DNA of 64,000 nucleotides from Solea solea (GCF_958295425.1 NC_081138.1:26627512-26691511), one strand, 5' to 3'. Positions 42,583 to 55,138 are shown, counted from the stretch's first letter. Translations and numbers: made by a program. The notes: generated by a model from the sequence alone, not told the origin.

Positions 42583-43669
42583 TTTTCAATTACAGCAGCA
42601 AAGTTGTTTCGTATTTCAAGATGCTCGCCATGACACAATTTCCGTATTTCCCAACATGAGAACAAGGGTCACTCACTGGTTATAAATAAAAAAAAGAATT
42701 AGTATTATCTAATGATACATAATCTCCAAAATTCCACTCCCAGACCAACTTTCTCCTGATGGTCAACTTTCCCCAAGAGTTTGGTAAGGTGATACTTGCA
42801 GACACTCACTGGAAATACTCACTGGAAATGAAACGGTGGAGTGACAGAGCCGTTCATCCTTCCATTTTACATTGCAAGTCCTGCTGGGGCAATAATCTCA
42901 AACATCTTTCTGTTCTGTTGCATCGCGTCAGGCTCTTCTTAGGAGAATACGTGGGGTTTCCAAGCCAAGTATGATATGTAATCCTTCAAACATGTTCAGG
43001 GTCTGCACGCAGTTGGATGCCTTCACTGGCAGATATATTGACCACATACACTGGTTCACTTAAAAATGAAGGAGCAACAGCTTGTCTGAGCTCCCTTGGA
43101 CGTTTTTGCGCCTAAAGCCTTCCCCTACACTAGAGGATAATTGGCCAGATTTCAGTCAGGTTTAGGCTGATTTCATCAGATTATGTGGCCAAATTATCCT
43201 GTAGTCTTCCTGATTTCAAATCGTAAGTATTAAATAACCAATAACCAATGAGAGCGAGTTGACCAGGAAAACAGATGTTGCGTAATACCGTTCAGAACCA
43301 TAACTTGAACAAGCCAAGTTGATTCCATCTTCTTAGCCATGACTTCAATTACAGTTATTTTGTATTTCTCAGGACAAAACATCGCACACACAACAGCTAT
43401 TAACTGACGACGCAGACAGTCCGCCTCCGTGTCTGTTTATATTCTGAAATCATGTTAAATCACGCAGGTTTCCATGATATCCCAAATCCTTGGAATCCCC
43501 TCCCTGAGATAGTTTGATTAAACACCAAGTGTGTGGTCCATGTGTCTTGACTGGATCATGTAGTCTGTTTTCTCCCGATTAAAACATTGAAAATCAGTTA
43601 CAAAGATCATTGTGTCTGTGATTTCCCACATTTTTAGGTTGGTCTTACTCTTCCAGGTTCATTAAGGGT
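42583..43669. other. Intergenic DNA, nothing recognised
   Basis: No exon or repeat recognised. Confidence 0.4.
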
Positions 43670-44071
43670 CCAAACCACAGACTATACATAAAAAATGGAC
43701 GTAGCCACCAGGGGACGACTTATCTTCTTACAAAAGAAACCGTTTGAATGGAGGTCTATGGGATAATGAGCCAAATCTTCACTTGATTTATAAAATCAGT
43801 AAAAATTTACCCGAGGAGTTAATGGTCTCAATCAGTAGTTTGAGGTCTTATTCAATAGCACATTTGAACAATTTTGTAAATGATGTTTCGATTTAGAGGA
43901 AAATAGATAATAAAACATGAGGCACATAGTATCTTCCAATAGGAGCCTGGTTGCAGGTGGTGTCTATGAATCTGTGGAATAAAAAAAATGACATGCCGCC
44001 TGTCAATTCCCAAATCTAGAGGCTTTAAAACAGGAGACTATGTCCATTTTTATACAGAGTCTATAGTTTGG
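43670..44071. mobile_element. MITE with about 34-bp imperfect terminal inverted repeats
   Basis: Left end CCAAACCACAGACTATACAT then AAAAAATGGACGTAG; the reverse complement of the right end is CCAAACTATAGACTCTGTAT then AAAAATGGACATAG. The 402-bp interior has no coding capacity. This family, with the ATGGACGTAGCC end, is common in fish genomes (recalled). Confidence 0.75.
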
Positions 44072-44819
44072 AGAATCAAAATGTAAAGACTTCAAAGATA
44101 AAAGCAAATTTCTTGTGTATTTAACACCTACTTGGCAATAAACAGATTCTGAATCTAATTGTTTGGCGGGCTGCCTTCAGAGTGTGAAGTGTCTCTGGAG
44201 TAACTGAAGGGACAGACAAACTGACCGGAGTGACACCTAATAGATCAGGTCTTTATGACCCCCAGTTCACAGACGAGGGGGGAAACCTGCTGCGGCTAGA
44301 AGTCCCTCGCTCTCAGGCTCGCAGCTCTGACCTTCCAGAGGCAGCACATCATTAGGGCCCATATAAACTTTTGAAGTAGTGAGACCAAGGAAAGGCCAGG
44401 TATGTAAGGCAATAAACTGTGAACACCAACACGAAAAGTGAAAAAGTGCATGACCCCTGACACTGAAATGACTACTTTTGAGCAGTTCTGTGCTCTGTTT
44501 TTCTCCCCCTGGATGCTTACCTGTCAGCCATAACTTACTTCCCACTACTACGCTCAATAAAAATAAGAACTAAAGCGTGTCTTTGAAGTTTTTCTTTTTT
44601 TTTTTTTTTACATGAGTCAATAAATCCTTGGTGATGATGCAGTGCGGCTAAGTAAAACCACTAATTAATTGTGACATTTAAAATGATAGGGAAGACATTC
44701 TTCAAAGCTTAGTCAGTAGAACAAATATCTTAACCATCAGTTGTAAATGAATCTGAGTCACGGCGAGATCGGTTACACGCAAAGCTCCAGCCTATTTAAG
44801 AACAACACGTTTCCTGGAA
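44072..44819. other. fgf7 upstream DNA, nothing definite
   Basis: Unique-looking apart from poly-T near 44590. It may contain fgf7 promoter-proximal elements; a TATA-like CCTATTTAAG lies at 44791-44800. Confidence 0.35.
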
Positions 44820-45280
44820 AAGACACAGATTGTTGTAGTGAGTGTGTATGCAAATGTTGGTAGAAGTATTTGAGGAGTGAATACCAAGGAGAGTGCCTGG
44901 TATTTTGAGAGTTTATAGCTCCCTCTCATGTCCAGTAGGTGAGAGACAGTGAGAGGCAGGGAGAGGGTGTTTCTCCATTGCACCTCAGCCAGGGACAGCT
45001 GACTGGTTGAGACCTAATTGCTCTCAAGTGAGGTCAGCAGGAGGCTTTTATCTGAGCAGACAGTAGAAGATGCACAGAGTCAACAGAGTCAAACTGCCAG
45101 AATCAGGGAGACATACGTGGGAATTGACAGAGGCTTCCAGCACTTGTTTAGTTTCACTGCATTACTGGACCTGCTATACAACTGAGGCTGCAGCTGTAGA
45201 AGAAAGGAGAGTTGAGATTAAAACTCTTAACTGACAGGGAAAATATCATCTGACATCTCCTGTCATCCATTGGAGCTCAT
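44820..45280 (+). other. fgf7: Probable non-coding first exon of fgf7 (5' boundary uncertain)
   Basis: Ends at a consensus donor (GAGCTCAT followed by GTAAGTTATAG at 45281) and lies about 25 nt or more downstream of a TATA-like CCTATTTAAG. Human FGF7 also has a non-coding first exon. The 5' end could equally lie near 45070, after CTTTTATCTG. It pairs with the acceptor at 45740. Confidence 0.35.
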
Positions 45281-45740
45281 GTAAGTTATAGAAACTAAAA
45301 ATGTTTTTTTAATGGTTTGTGTGTTTGTTCACGTTAAGGAGAAGGGCTGGGCAATAACAATATTTATCACGATATTACTCCATTCAATCAGAATATAACA
45401 AAGAATATTGTTTAACTCAAATATTTTTCTGTTTAACAAATGTTTGTTTTCTGGTTTCTTTAAATTTCATTCTCAAACCAAAAGTTATCACCGATATCGA
45501 ATTATTTTAAAATGTTTATTGTGTGTTTATTTTTGCTATAGGAAATATGTTTTGATTTAAACACATAAAACAAGAAGCTTGACAAAATGTATAGGATTTG
45601 TTTAAAGGAACAGAGAAATCCAGCAATTCAATTCATTTTACATTTTATTTACAAAATGTTAATATTTACTTACATATTTAAATTATCTCATTTTCCTAAC
45701 CGCATTAATTAATCAGGTTTTATTTTTTTATTTTTTACAG

Positions 45741-46089
45741 CGACATTATTTTGAACATTTCCTCAACTGGATTATGACATCTCTTTTCGGATTATGGTCT
45801 CAAGAGGATGGAGCACTCGACGTGCACCGTCACTGAGGAATAAAGAGAGACCCCATCTTGTAACTCTGTCATCAGTATTCTTCAGCTTCAGCAAACCTCG
45901 CACACCTTCACAAAGTCTCCTCCACAGAAACCCCGTCTCATTGGCCCATCGGGACGCAGACTGCTGCATAAACAGGGTCACGACGCAAGGGTCACATATC
46001 TCGGGGTCGCTGGGCCGAGGGATAGTGTGCACATCTCTAGCTCACATTTTCAGTATGTTGTTCATTGATCCCCACTGCATTGTATTATA
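45741..46089 (+). other. fgf7: fgf7 5' UTR portion of the first coding exon
   Basis: A strong acceptor (TTTTTTTATTTTTTACAG) ends at 45740. Downstream there is no stop-free frame fused to fgf7, so this is leader. It contains a short uORF at 45774 and a 98-codon uORF from 45794. Confidence 0.55.
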
Positions 46090-46090
46090 A
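45794..46090 (+). promoter_or_regulatory. 98-codon upstream ORF ending exactly on the fgf7 start (TAATG)
   Basis: The ATG at 45794 has a favourable context (A at -3, G at +4). The frame stays open for 98 codons and its TAA stop (46088-46090) shares its final A with the fgf7 ATG (46090-46092). The peptide has no recognisable domain. Such overlap could enforce termination-reinitiation control of fgf7 translation (inference), provided the leader really contains it. Confidence 0.5.
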
Positions 46091-48544
46091 TGCGCAAATG
46101 GAGGCTGACATGGAACCTTCAAAATCTGTTCTCAGGACTGTACTTGCATGCGATGTTCCTGTTTGGCAGTGTGTGTGTGGTCTACAGTGACTGCACTCCA
46201 GAGCAACTCGCTGCCATCATGAACTGCTCCAGACATGAGCGTCACACCAGGAACTACGACTACATGGAGGGGGGCGATGTGCGCATACGACAACTGTTCA
46301 GCCGCACACAGTGGTTCGTGACAATTGATGACAGGGGCAATATCAATGGGACACAAGATCCCACTGACTGCAACAGTAAGGACAAATCTCTTTGTCTTAT
46401 ATACAGTAACACTAACAATTTCCTTTTGAATGTATTAGCAATGAAAACATTAAAATATACTAATTACTCTCTAATTGTGGGACATCTTTAGTACAGGCTT
46501 AATCCTAGAACGTTTTCATTGTGCAAATCAGTTTCGAAATGCGGTGCGTAACTTAAATATAAACAAATGTCCTTATTATTCAAACTGTTGTCAAATCTCT
46601 CAGAGAACAGCGTCATTCAGCAGTTTGAGCGGATGAACGCCTCTGCTCTGCTGCTGTATAGTGACATTGTGACAAGAATAATGACATCAACAACAACAAA
46701 AAGTTACACACTGCAGCTTTAAATGTGATGTGAAATCTTTCCCACTAAAAGCCACTTGGCCTGTCAAGGTGACAGGAGCACGTGGAAGTTGTTATTGTAC
46801 ATACATAGTTCTCCACAGCGTAATCGCAGGCTTAATGTGTCACTGTTGGAGCAGCCAAAGCAGCCAAAGGTAAAATAGAGCAGGTGGAGGTTTTGGCTTT
46901 TTAAATCATATCAGCATATAAACACAGACCGTTATAAAGTAAACCAAATGGTCATCGAGGCTGATGGGTACCAGACCTCCATGAACTCACACAGGCACAG
47001 AAGCCGTCAATATTAGACCAAAAAGCTGGCATCACTAGTAATAAAAACCTCCTGGTTAACAACTGACTTCTCACAGAGAGGCAGCAATGTACTGCCGAGG
47101 TCTAGTCAAGAATTACTCTGCCATTTCAATGAACATCAAACACAATCAGCTACTGAACGGCTCATTTGATTTGCTCGCCCTGTTAATCATATGTCAACAC
47201 TGTACATTCTAAGTGCTTGAGACAATAGTTTTTGCAAAGTTAGTGATTTTACTACTGGAAATCTCCGTCATTGTGAGGATGTTATAAGTAGTTATCATTT
47301 CCTCCTGTCTGACAGTACAGCTGTGGCTGTGGAATGTTGGCATGACAGAGAGAGAGAGACACGAGTGAGAGAGAGATGCCTCATGGAAAAGATGCTTGTG
47401 CAACAACTGGCAATGAAAGACAGAGAAATTAATACACCCATATGTGGCTGACGATCGCACGCTAAAGCAACACAGCGATTAATCCAATCAGCCTTTGAAG
47501 AGAACAAAGAGGTGCTGATATATATGTTATGTAATAAATCACTGATTCATAATAGACAAGAAGTCCTGAAAAGTTGCGTGCATAAAGAGAAAGGGGGGGG
47601 CTTTAATTGAGCTTTTGAGGGTTTTTTCCTCACCTTTATTGTAATTCAAAAGTTTGTTCTGACAAAGACATAAGATGATTTTGTTCATTTTTTAAATCTT
47701 TTGTAACTGCAATGGTTAGAGAGCTAACAAATGCTGACACTGGGCAATATAGAGAACTGTTTTTCCTGTTTTCTCATTCAGCCATGTTCAAATAGTAATA
47801 ATAATAAAAATAAGAACGAGAAAAACAAAGAGGGTTTATGATACACAAAGAAAGCAACAATATTTGTTATGACATACAGTGAATGGTAATTATAAACATG
47901 TTGGTTTTTTGGGCTCCAACCAAAACACCATGGCATAGCGTAATTTGAGTTTAAATGTGATAACAATATATCACAAAATATCATTAAATGCAAATAAACT
48001 GCTTCCAATCAACCTAAACCACTACAAATACCCGTGTTAACGGATGGTACCATTGTTTAGTTTCTATTGTTGCTCAGGTTACAGTGTAGCAGTGCTGTTG
48101 TCAGGTGAGAGACTGATTGTATCTGGATTGCGTTTGTAAAGCCAAACTGCAACATAAATAATCTGCTAAAGAAATTCAGGAGTTTCAGTACTGAAAAAAA
48201 AAACATGTTGAAATACAAAGTCAATACGAATAAAGAAAACAAATTTGCCAGACGTTACATATTATTATACGTCACTTCTGCGTAAATGCAAAGCAACTGG
48301 TGTGAAGCAGCCAGTGTGAATCTCAAATTGCACAATAGCGCGCCATTCCTGGAAGGCTGTCTGAAACGCCCTCATTATCAAACGTAAACACTGGATTCAA
48401 ACTCTGTTCAGGAAAATCAAAATTAGGGATAACCCTCAAGTTAGTTTACTTAGCCTGAGGCTGGACTAGCGAGTGACGACAAATCTGTTCAAGCTGAGGA
48501 AAGCTGGAGAGTATCCACATCAGAGCCAAAATGTTAACAGCGTG

Positions 48545-48577
<33 letters not shown>

Positions 48578-50126
48578 TCCATCTATCCACAGCAGACCAA
48601 ACAGATGTAGCCATTATTTACTTGTCATATTATAGGTATAGTTCACCCATGTGCACTGAGAGATGCTATATGCTTCTTAACAACCATGAAAATACACAAT
48701 AGATGAAGTTGAAATTCCAGCAGACAAATGAATGGTCAAACTGACTTTGAATGTATGAGAGAGGCGTTAACGAATCCGTTAAACTTTCTAAAACACCAAA
48801 GCGTCGTACACAGGTACGTGGTCGAAGGGCAGTGAAAGTTTAGCAGAGAGTTCAGTCAAATATCAAGTGCGAGAGCAGCACAAACAACATTCCAACCTTG
48901 GGAGACTGCCATCTGTTTGTCATCTAGCAAATAGTGAAATGCAGCATGCTCAATGTCAGTCTGAAAATGCAAGTGACTTCACTTTTAGGTCTGCCTTTTC
49001 ACAATATGCAAGTCTTTAAAAATCTATTTGGGCCTCGGTTCAATCACAACAACTAAACAAAGAGAATCCTGTCAGATTGTGAGCGTTTTTTTCGGTTGAG
49101 CCAAGATTTTACTATTCATCAAGCTAAGCAGATCGATCACAATGATGACTGGACTAATGATCCGTCATTTGTATCTGATTAAACACACACTTGAAGAATA
49201 GACAGTTATCTCTTAATATTATACATGACTGGCATTTCCATTTTTAAAGATGTCATTTATTTTTAGTATTTTTGAGTATCACTTCAGTGGCTAAAATAAT
49301 GCCTTCAGGAAAGTTCCCGAGAAATACAGTCAGCTATGTCATTAGTTCTAATGTTGCATAATAAAAAATATATATCACGCCCCAAAATAGCTAAGTGTTT
49401 TAACTCTCCCCACATTTTGAAGGGCAGGCCTAAAATGTAGCGTGCAAAGCGCAGGCGAGGAGGTAGTTTTCTCAATCCCAGGAGACGGAGAGGCCTAATC
49501 TGTCTCCCATATGTGCTATGGTCATATAGGTTGTGGTTTGTGTAATGGCCACCCAGGGCAGTTAACAATGCCTGAATGAAGCCAGAGAGAGCAGAGGCTG
49601 ATTAACCACAGGAACTTCCGCCCCCATTTGTTAATGATGATGAATGTCAAGTGTGGAGGACGATAGTGTCTTATCTGTCCTGTAATGTGTCTCGCTTTCC
49701 CGTGTGACTGTCTGGCAGGTATCCTGGAGATCAGGACGGTGTCAGAGGGGGGCATACTCGCTATCAAAGGCGTGAAGAGTCAGCGGTACATTTGTATGAA
49801 CAAGGCAGGAATGCTGCAAGGCAAGGTAATATCAACGATCTTTTATAATCAAGCATCAAATTGAATGTCCAAGATCAAGAAATGACAGTAATGTTTTTCT
49901 ATTACAGGAGAACTACAATGAAAACTGCAACTTCAAAGAGGTTTTCCTAGAAAACTACTTCAATGCGTACTCCTCTGCAAAGTGGACTAAAAATGGAAAA
50001 GAAATGTTCATTGCCCTGTCTCAAAAGGGAAAGCCGATGCGAGGGAAGAAGACGCGGAGGGAGCTCATAGCATCACACTTCATCCCTATGAAATGCAGGG
50101 AGGACGAGCGGAGGGTGGTGGACTGA
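46090..50126 (+). CDS. fgf7: Fibroblast growth factor 7 (keratinocyte growth factor), complete, 3 coding exons
   Basis: Coding exons 46090-46375, 49719-49825 and 49908-50126; 612 nt, 203 aa plus TGA. Introns are GT-AG, phase 1 then phase 0. A hydrophobic signal peptide (about residues 1-33, core [17 protein letters not shown]) precedes the FGF7-specific stretch [19 protein letters not shown] and [15 protein letters not shown], then the beta-trefoil core ([67 protein letters not shown]). The protein is a secreted, heparin-binding ligand of epithelial FGFR2b (family knowledge). The N45-C-S glycosylation sequon matches human; N86-G-T is an extra sequon. The tail after HFIPM is [10 protein letters not shown] instead of the few residues ending human FGF7. 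Compared with human there is one extra residue in the TVSEGGI loop. Synteny with cops2 and dtwd1 supports fgf7 rather than fgf10 or fgf22. Confidence 0.96.
46376..49718. other. fgf7: fgf7 intron 1
   Basis: About 3.3 kb with GT donor GTAAGG and acceptor TCTGGCAG. Contains (GT)n at 48542-48577 and a TTACACACTGCAGCTTTAA repeat end near 46703. No other gene recognised. Confidence 0.7.
48542..48577. repeat. (GT)n microsatellite in fgf7 intron 1
   Basis: Mostly uninterrupted GT units with a C interruption. Confidence 0.9.
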
Positions 50127-51105
50127 GAACAGAACCCGAGGACTGAGCCGCAAAATTGTGTATGACTTCAATCCGATATTTTATATGCTAATGGCCACAT
50201 GTAAACTCATTACCAACGTCACGCTCCACTCTCATCCACTTGTAGTTTAGTTGTGTTTTCTATTCTGTAATATGTTGTTGTTTTTTCATCAGAGAGAGCA
50301 GCAGATTCAAATATGTCAAAACATCCACAGATAAGACTTTGAAATGGCTTCGACGTGAACATAAACTGTAAAAGCACTACAGTCAACCATAGACTGCATC
50401 TAAAAATTATGTAGTCTTCCATGTGGAAAATGAACTCCTGTTCTGAGGCAGCGAGATTCACAATTTGACTGGAACCATGTTTTTTAAAGTGGAAATTCAC
50501 AGACGTCCACCAACTTCCATCCTACTCAACGCAGAAGACGACACTCATTTTTAAATAAAGTCTACACAGTCAACTCAAAGTGACTTATAAAAAAAGTTAT
50601 AACTCACAGTCAGGGCTGTACCTTTTTATCCCAAAGATGAGTGACACCCAGTCAGATGAGGAGACCTCCGCGATCAACACAAAGTCTTCGGGAGTGTAGA
50701 TCAACATAAAAGGTCCTGGAAGAGAGATTTAGATGTGCTGAAACAAGCTGGACTTGTCTTAACGGTACAACAGAGGCACAACAATTACAAATACAACAGC
50801 ATGTTCAGTGAAATTAAGAGTTTGTGGGAACGTCTGTATGTAGATGACCTTGTTTGTGTTGATTTGTCTGTCCTTCCTGCATTGACAACCAGACGCTGGT
50901 CAAACGCATCATAGCTGCTCACTCACTCCCTCTCAACTATCAAGGTGTGATTTTTAAAATACTAAAAATAATCTACTGCTGCTAATGAAAACAGATATCC
51001 AGATTAAAATACAAAGTTAACTACACAATGAATGTGTGTGCTATACAATCTCTTTCCATAAGATTTAACAATCCTGTACAATAAAAGTTCATATATATAT
51101 AAATA
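50127..51105 (+). other. fgf7: fgf7 3' UTR with two candidate poly(A) signals
   Basis: AATAAA occurs at 50554-50559 and at 51080-51085 downstream of the fgf7 stop. Which one is used cannot be told from the sequence. Confidence 0.5.
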
Positions 51106-52309
51106 TATATTTATAAGATTAATTTAGTGTTTTAATACAAACATTCATTTATTTTTATCCAATGCTCATTTAAATCTTCAAATCAGTCAACTCTCTGTGC
51201 ATGATATTGCTGTAATAACCATAATTCTGGCCACACCATTACACCATCTTATAATATACAGTTGTAAGTTATTTGTTTTATTTATATATCTATATAATAA
51301 ATGAGCTATATGTTAAAGCATCCCCTTAAAGCTTGAGTCTGTAATTTGTTTCTGAAACACTTTGTTAAAAACACGGGTAGAAAGGTTGGTGAATGACTCA
51401 CTATATTTAGTCCAAGTGTTTATGTCAGTATTGTCAGGGAATTGAAAAGAGGATTTTATTAAAATTTATTTTAGAGCCAACCTACTGACTGTAGCGTAAA
51501 TATGCAATTTTCTGTTTTTCAAGGTAACATTCACAGGGGCTTGTCCACTAGGGAGTCTAAAAGTATCAAGTTAGTTTTTTACATGTTGAAGGCACAAAAG
51601 ATTTGTGTTCCTAATCTTTCCTGTTTGGTCCCATAAAGAGTAATCAACTGTCAGAGGCAGCCTAGCATTGAGGCAAATCATCCCTGAATGACAAACAATA
51701 GTCTTTGGCTAAACGCTGCACGTTTTGGAAAATAACCAAGTTTCCTTGTGTCTATATTGAGTTTCTTTCTTGGTGGCCAAGAGAATAGCAAAGTGAAAAA
51801 TGATTGTTTGTTTTTATATCGTCATAACAAAAAAGTTATTCATTTCAGTTTTAAGAAGCATTGGCCTCAATAATCACAAGCACTTTGGACACATTTTAAA
51901 AAGAAAATATCTGGTGTTTGTTATCTTGGTAAATGTTCAAGTTTGTCATCAGTCACTACACGTCAGCAAACTATTTTTTTTTATATATCAGACTCTTAAA
52001 ATTGTCTGGGCAGAGCTGAGTCTGTGGATTTGGCAGAACCAGCAACCCTTATTGGATATGACTTTATTCAGTGTACAAACACATTGGTTCGTTTAACTTC
52101 AGAAACTTTGCAAATGACCTTTATTCTGTCATGTAGAGCATGAAACGAGGAAGCTGAGAAACTAGCCGTAATGAATGAATAATATACACTCACCAATTCT
52201 TTAAAATGGAGAGAAACCATTTTAAAATGTTTTATTGTCCACTATTTGCTGAACATGACATGATTTCTATAGTTACAGGCCACGCCCTGGAAAAACAAGT
52301 AGTCTAAAT
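51106..52309. other. Intergenic DNA, nothing recognised
   Basis: AT-rich. A 98-codon plus-strand frame at 51800-52096 has no recognisable domain. Confidence 0.4.
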
Positions 52310-52507
52310 GAGGGCTAAATTAATCGTATTTTAACTATTTTGATAATCAATTAAGTGGAGAAAAACAAGACATTTGAGAGCATCATCATTTCCAGGTTTG
52401 GTAAACACCAATCAATATTTTTTCATCATTTCTGCCATTTTATAAACCCAACAAGAACTCAAAATATTGATTAATTATGTAAATAATCATTAGTTGCAGC
52501 TCTAGTC
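52310..52507 (-). repeat. MITE-like repeat (AGGGCTGCAACTAA family), first half, inverted
   Basis: The reverse complement reads AGAGCTGCAACTAATGATTA, TAAAATGGCAGAAATGATGA, ATTGATTGGTGTTTACCAAA and CAAATGTCTTGTTTTTCTCC, aligning block for block with 59588-59720. The other end is GATTAATTTAGCCCTCA. Confidence 0.65.
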
Positions 52508-52584
52508 CAAACAAAATTAACAAAATGTATGACAAATCTGTGCCTGGTTCTGTCCCAAATGGTTAAGTGGAACTGTGGCACAAA

Positions 52585-52760
52585 CGTACTACTGATTTTT
52601 AAACTATGACCAAGTGACCGAGTCGTTCAGATTGAAACGGATCTGTAAAAATCCGATCAGACTTGCAAATCGAAACTACCTCCATATGTGGTTTGAATCA
52701 GCTTTGAAAAAATCGGATCTCATGTGTTTTTTAGGTGTCTAGACTGCCAGAAAATCTAAC
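52585..52760. repeat. Possible hAT-type MITE fragment (CGGATCT...GATCAGACTTG)
   Basis: GAAACGGATCTGTAAAAATC, CGATCAGACTTGCAA, AAAAAATCGGATCTCATGTG and GGTGTCTAGACTGCCAG resemble a common fish repeat with GTCCAGACTGCA-type ends. Boundaries are unclear. Confidence 0.35.
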
Positions 52761-54323
52761 TACATACAACCAGGATATGCTTAGAAATCCATTAAACAAG
52801 CATTTGTCTTAAACTTTAAATGTAATTTGATGAATTTAAAATGGATTTAAGTCACCTAAGCCTACAGAGAAAGAAATGCACATTGAGCAAATGCAGCATT
52901 TCAAACTATAAAATTGCAGCAGCCCGCTAGAGATATTAAGAAGTCAATTTCGCAGCTTAAGTGATTTAATGACAAGATTATCAAATATGTGGACGTTGTC
53001 TTTACGAAAAGTGAACACACATTGTAACAAAACATTTGGGAAAACTTTGGAGTCCTTGGACAATCCTCGGCACATGAAGTTCAGTCTCAGTCAGATAAGT
53101 GAGGGTGAGATGTGGGAGAATAAATCTATTACTTTATGATAAAAGTAATAGAGTAAAGTAAATACACCGCAATGGTCAAATGTCTCACTGATTTCCTGCT
53201 GATTTTTTCTTTTATTGGGCCTCAGTGGAGTTTTGTCAGAACATCGCAGACATATTGGCAAGGTGCCAACACCATATACTTTTATACGTTCATATACATA
53301 AACCTGCTCGAGCACACTCACCAGCACTTGTGCGCGAGCTTTACCTTTCGCCCGAGTTCACATCTGGCTTAGTGAACCCCTGTCAGATAAAGACAGTCAA
53401 ATTGAGAGAGCAAACCCCTGAAATACATTTGACCCAAACAACATCTGAGCAAGGTGAAGGCTTCTGCCAAGTCACGCAAAGTTAGTCTTAGCAGATAATT
53501 TGTAACATGCTCAAAATGTAAACACATTTCAGACTGAAGGCTGTGTATTCCCAGCAGAACTGGGAGAGGCTGAAGCCAACGAGAATGAGAGAGAACTGTC
53601 ATAGACGTGAAACTGCAGAAGTCCAAAGGAAAAAGCCTAACACATGCACGCCAGACTCCTAAATAACACTTGCACTGGGATCCAAGACCCACAGATTTTG
53701 TTTCAGAAAATGCTCCTGAAATCACAAATCATATTTATACTCTTTTTAATACTTTGTTCTTCTTAAAAATCTTGGGATTCCCGTGCACTTGTCTTCAATC
53801 TGTTGTGCATTAGAGTTATCAAAAAGTAAAAATATGAAAGCAGTCAAACCCTTGCCAGCGATGACACAGCGTTTCTATGCAATAAAACATTTTTGCCTTG
53901 TAATGTTGTCACTTATTGTATGCAAATAGATTGTTAAAACAGACAGGCTGAGCAGATTTTGTTTTTTATTATCAATAATTACATATTAGTCATAATTTAA
54001 AGTCAGTAATAATGGAATCCAAAATTCTGTATTAGCTGATAGCATGTCAGCGGTTAGAGGGATTTACTGTGGTTTGTTGTTCTTGTCAATTTAAAGGCAG
54101 CTGGCATCTGTAATGTTGCATTACTGCCTTTTTCTTCTCTTCTCTGTCCTTTGCTTTCTCTTCTCCTCCTTCCCTTTTTTTTTACCCCTGCACCCTGCCG
54201 AGGTTACAGTCTACACATCATCATTTTCTTTGCTTAAAATGTAGTTAAAGAACTTATGGGATAGATAATTACTATATTACAGCGATTTACTATTTATTAT
54301 GGTTGTTTAAAACAGTAGTTCAA
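52761..54323. other. Intergenic DNA, nothing recognised
   Basis: AT-rich; no exon or known repeat recognised. There is a pyrimidine-rich tract near 54125-54190. Confidence 0.4.
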
Positions 54324-55138
54324 CACTTACTGGCCACTTTATTTAAGTACAACTGCAACTGGTGCATTTGAAAACTTAATGTGACATTTCTGCATTAAAA
54401 AACACAAAAACAAGTTGAGTAGTGCTTACATTAGCCAAAACATTCTTTAAATGCATAAACAAAACAATTCAATTGGATGAGCTATTTCAAATGGACAAAT
54501 ATACACTACTGTTCACAACAACTAACTTCCACAACTGTTTATGAAACATCAGAATGAGGAAGGGAAAAAAACGCCTAAGTTCTCTCTATCATCAAACTAG
54601 GTCCTATTTTATTGTTTTGATTGAGAGACCCCTAGCAGCACAAATTACATATGTTGCATTTAGGCTTGTAGACACAGTCAAAAAAACCTATTGAAATTCA
54701 AACCGAGCATTAAATTGGAGAAGAAGATGATTAAAGTGACTTGGAACGTGGCTTGGCTGCTGGAGCCAGACGTGCCGGTCTGAGTATTTCAGAAACTGCT
54801 GATCTACTGGGATTTTCATGCACAATCATCGCCACAGTTTATGGAAAATGGTCTGAAAAAGAGGAAAATAACCAGTGAGCAGCAGTTTTCTAACTGAAAA
54901 TGTCTTGTTGATGACAGAGGTCAGGAGGAGAATGGCCGGACTAGTTTCACACGATATAAAGGCAACAGTAATTCAAATAAACGCTGGTTACAACCAAAGT
55001 TTGCAGAAGAGCATCTCCAAATGCACATATTGACCCTTTAAGCAGATGGTCTACAGCAGCAGAGGACCATACCACGTGCCACTACTGACTGGAACTTTAA
55101 TAGGTGTTCTGTGTACCTAATAAAGTGGCCAGCGAGTG
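54324..55138 (+). mobile_element. Non-autonomous, decayed Tc1-like element with TIRs
   Basis: Left end CACTTACTGGCCACTTTATT; the reverse complement of the right end is CACTCGCTGGCCACTTTATT then AGGTAC. Internal blocks match the 5' part of a well-known fish Tc1-like transposon: AAACCGAGCATTAAATTGG, GTCTGAGTATTTCAGAAACT-GCTGATCTACTGGGATTTTC, AAGGCAACAGTAATTCAAAT and GCAGAAGAGCATCTC. The transposase C-terminal half (DDE region) is missing, and the 5' part contains an extra insertion (about 54360-54655, including the CATCAAACTAGGTCC repeat). Confidence 0.8.

Noticed and set aside
7740..44800. Search for galk2, fam227b, tRNA or snoRNA genes in the desert
   Set aside because: None recognised by reading; tRNA-like B boxes belong to degenerate SINEs.
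45772..46032. 86-codon minus-strand frame opposite the fgf7 leader
   Set aside because: Shadow of the uORF region on the other strand; no independent support.
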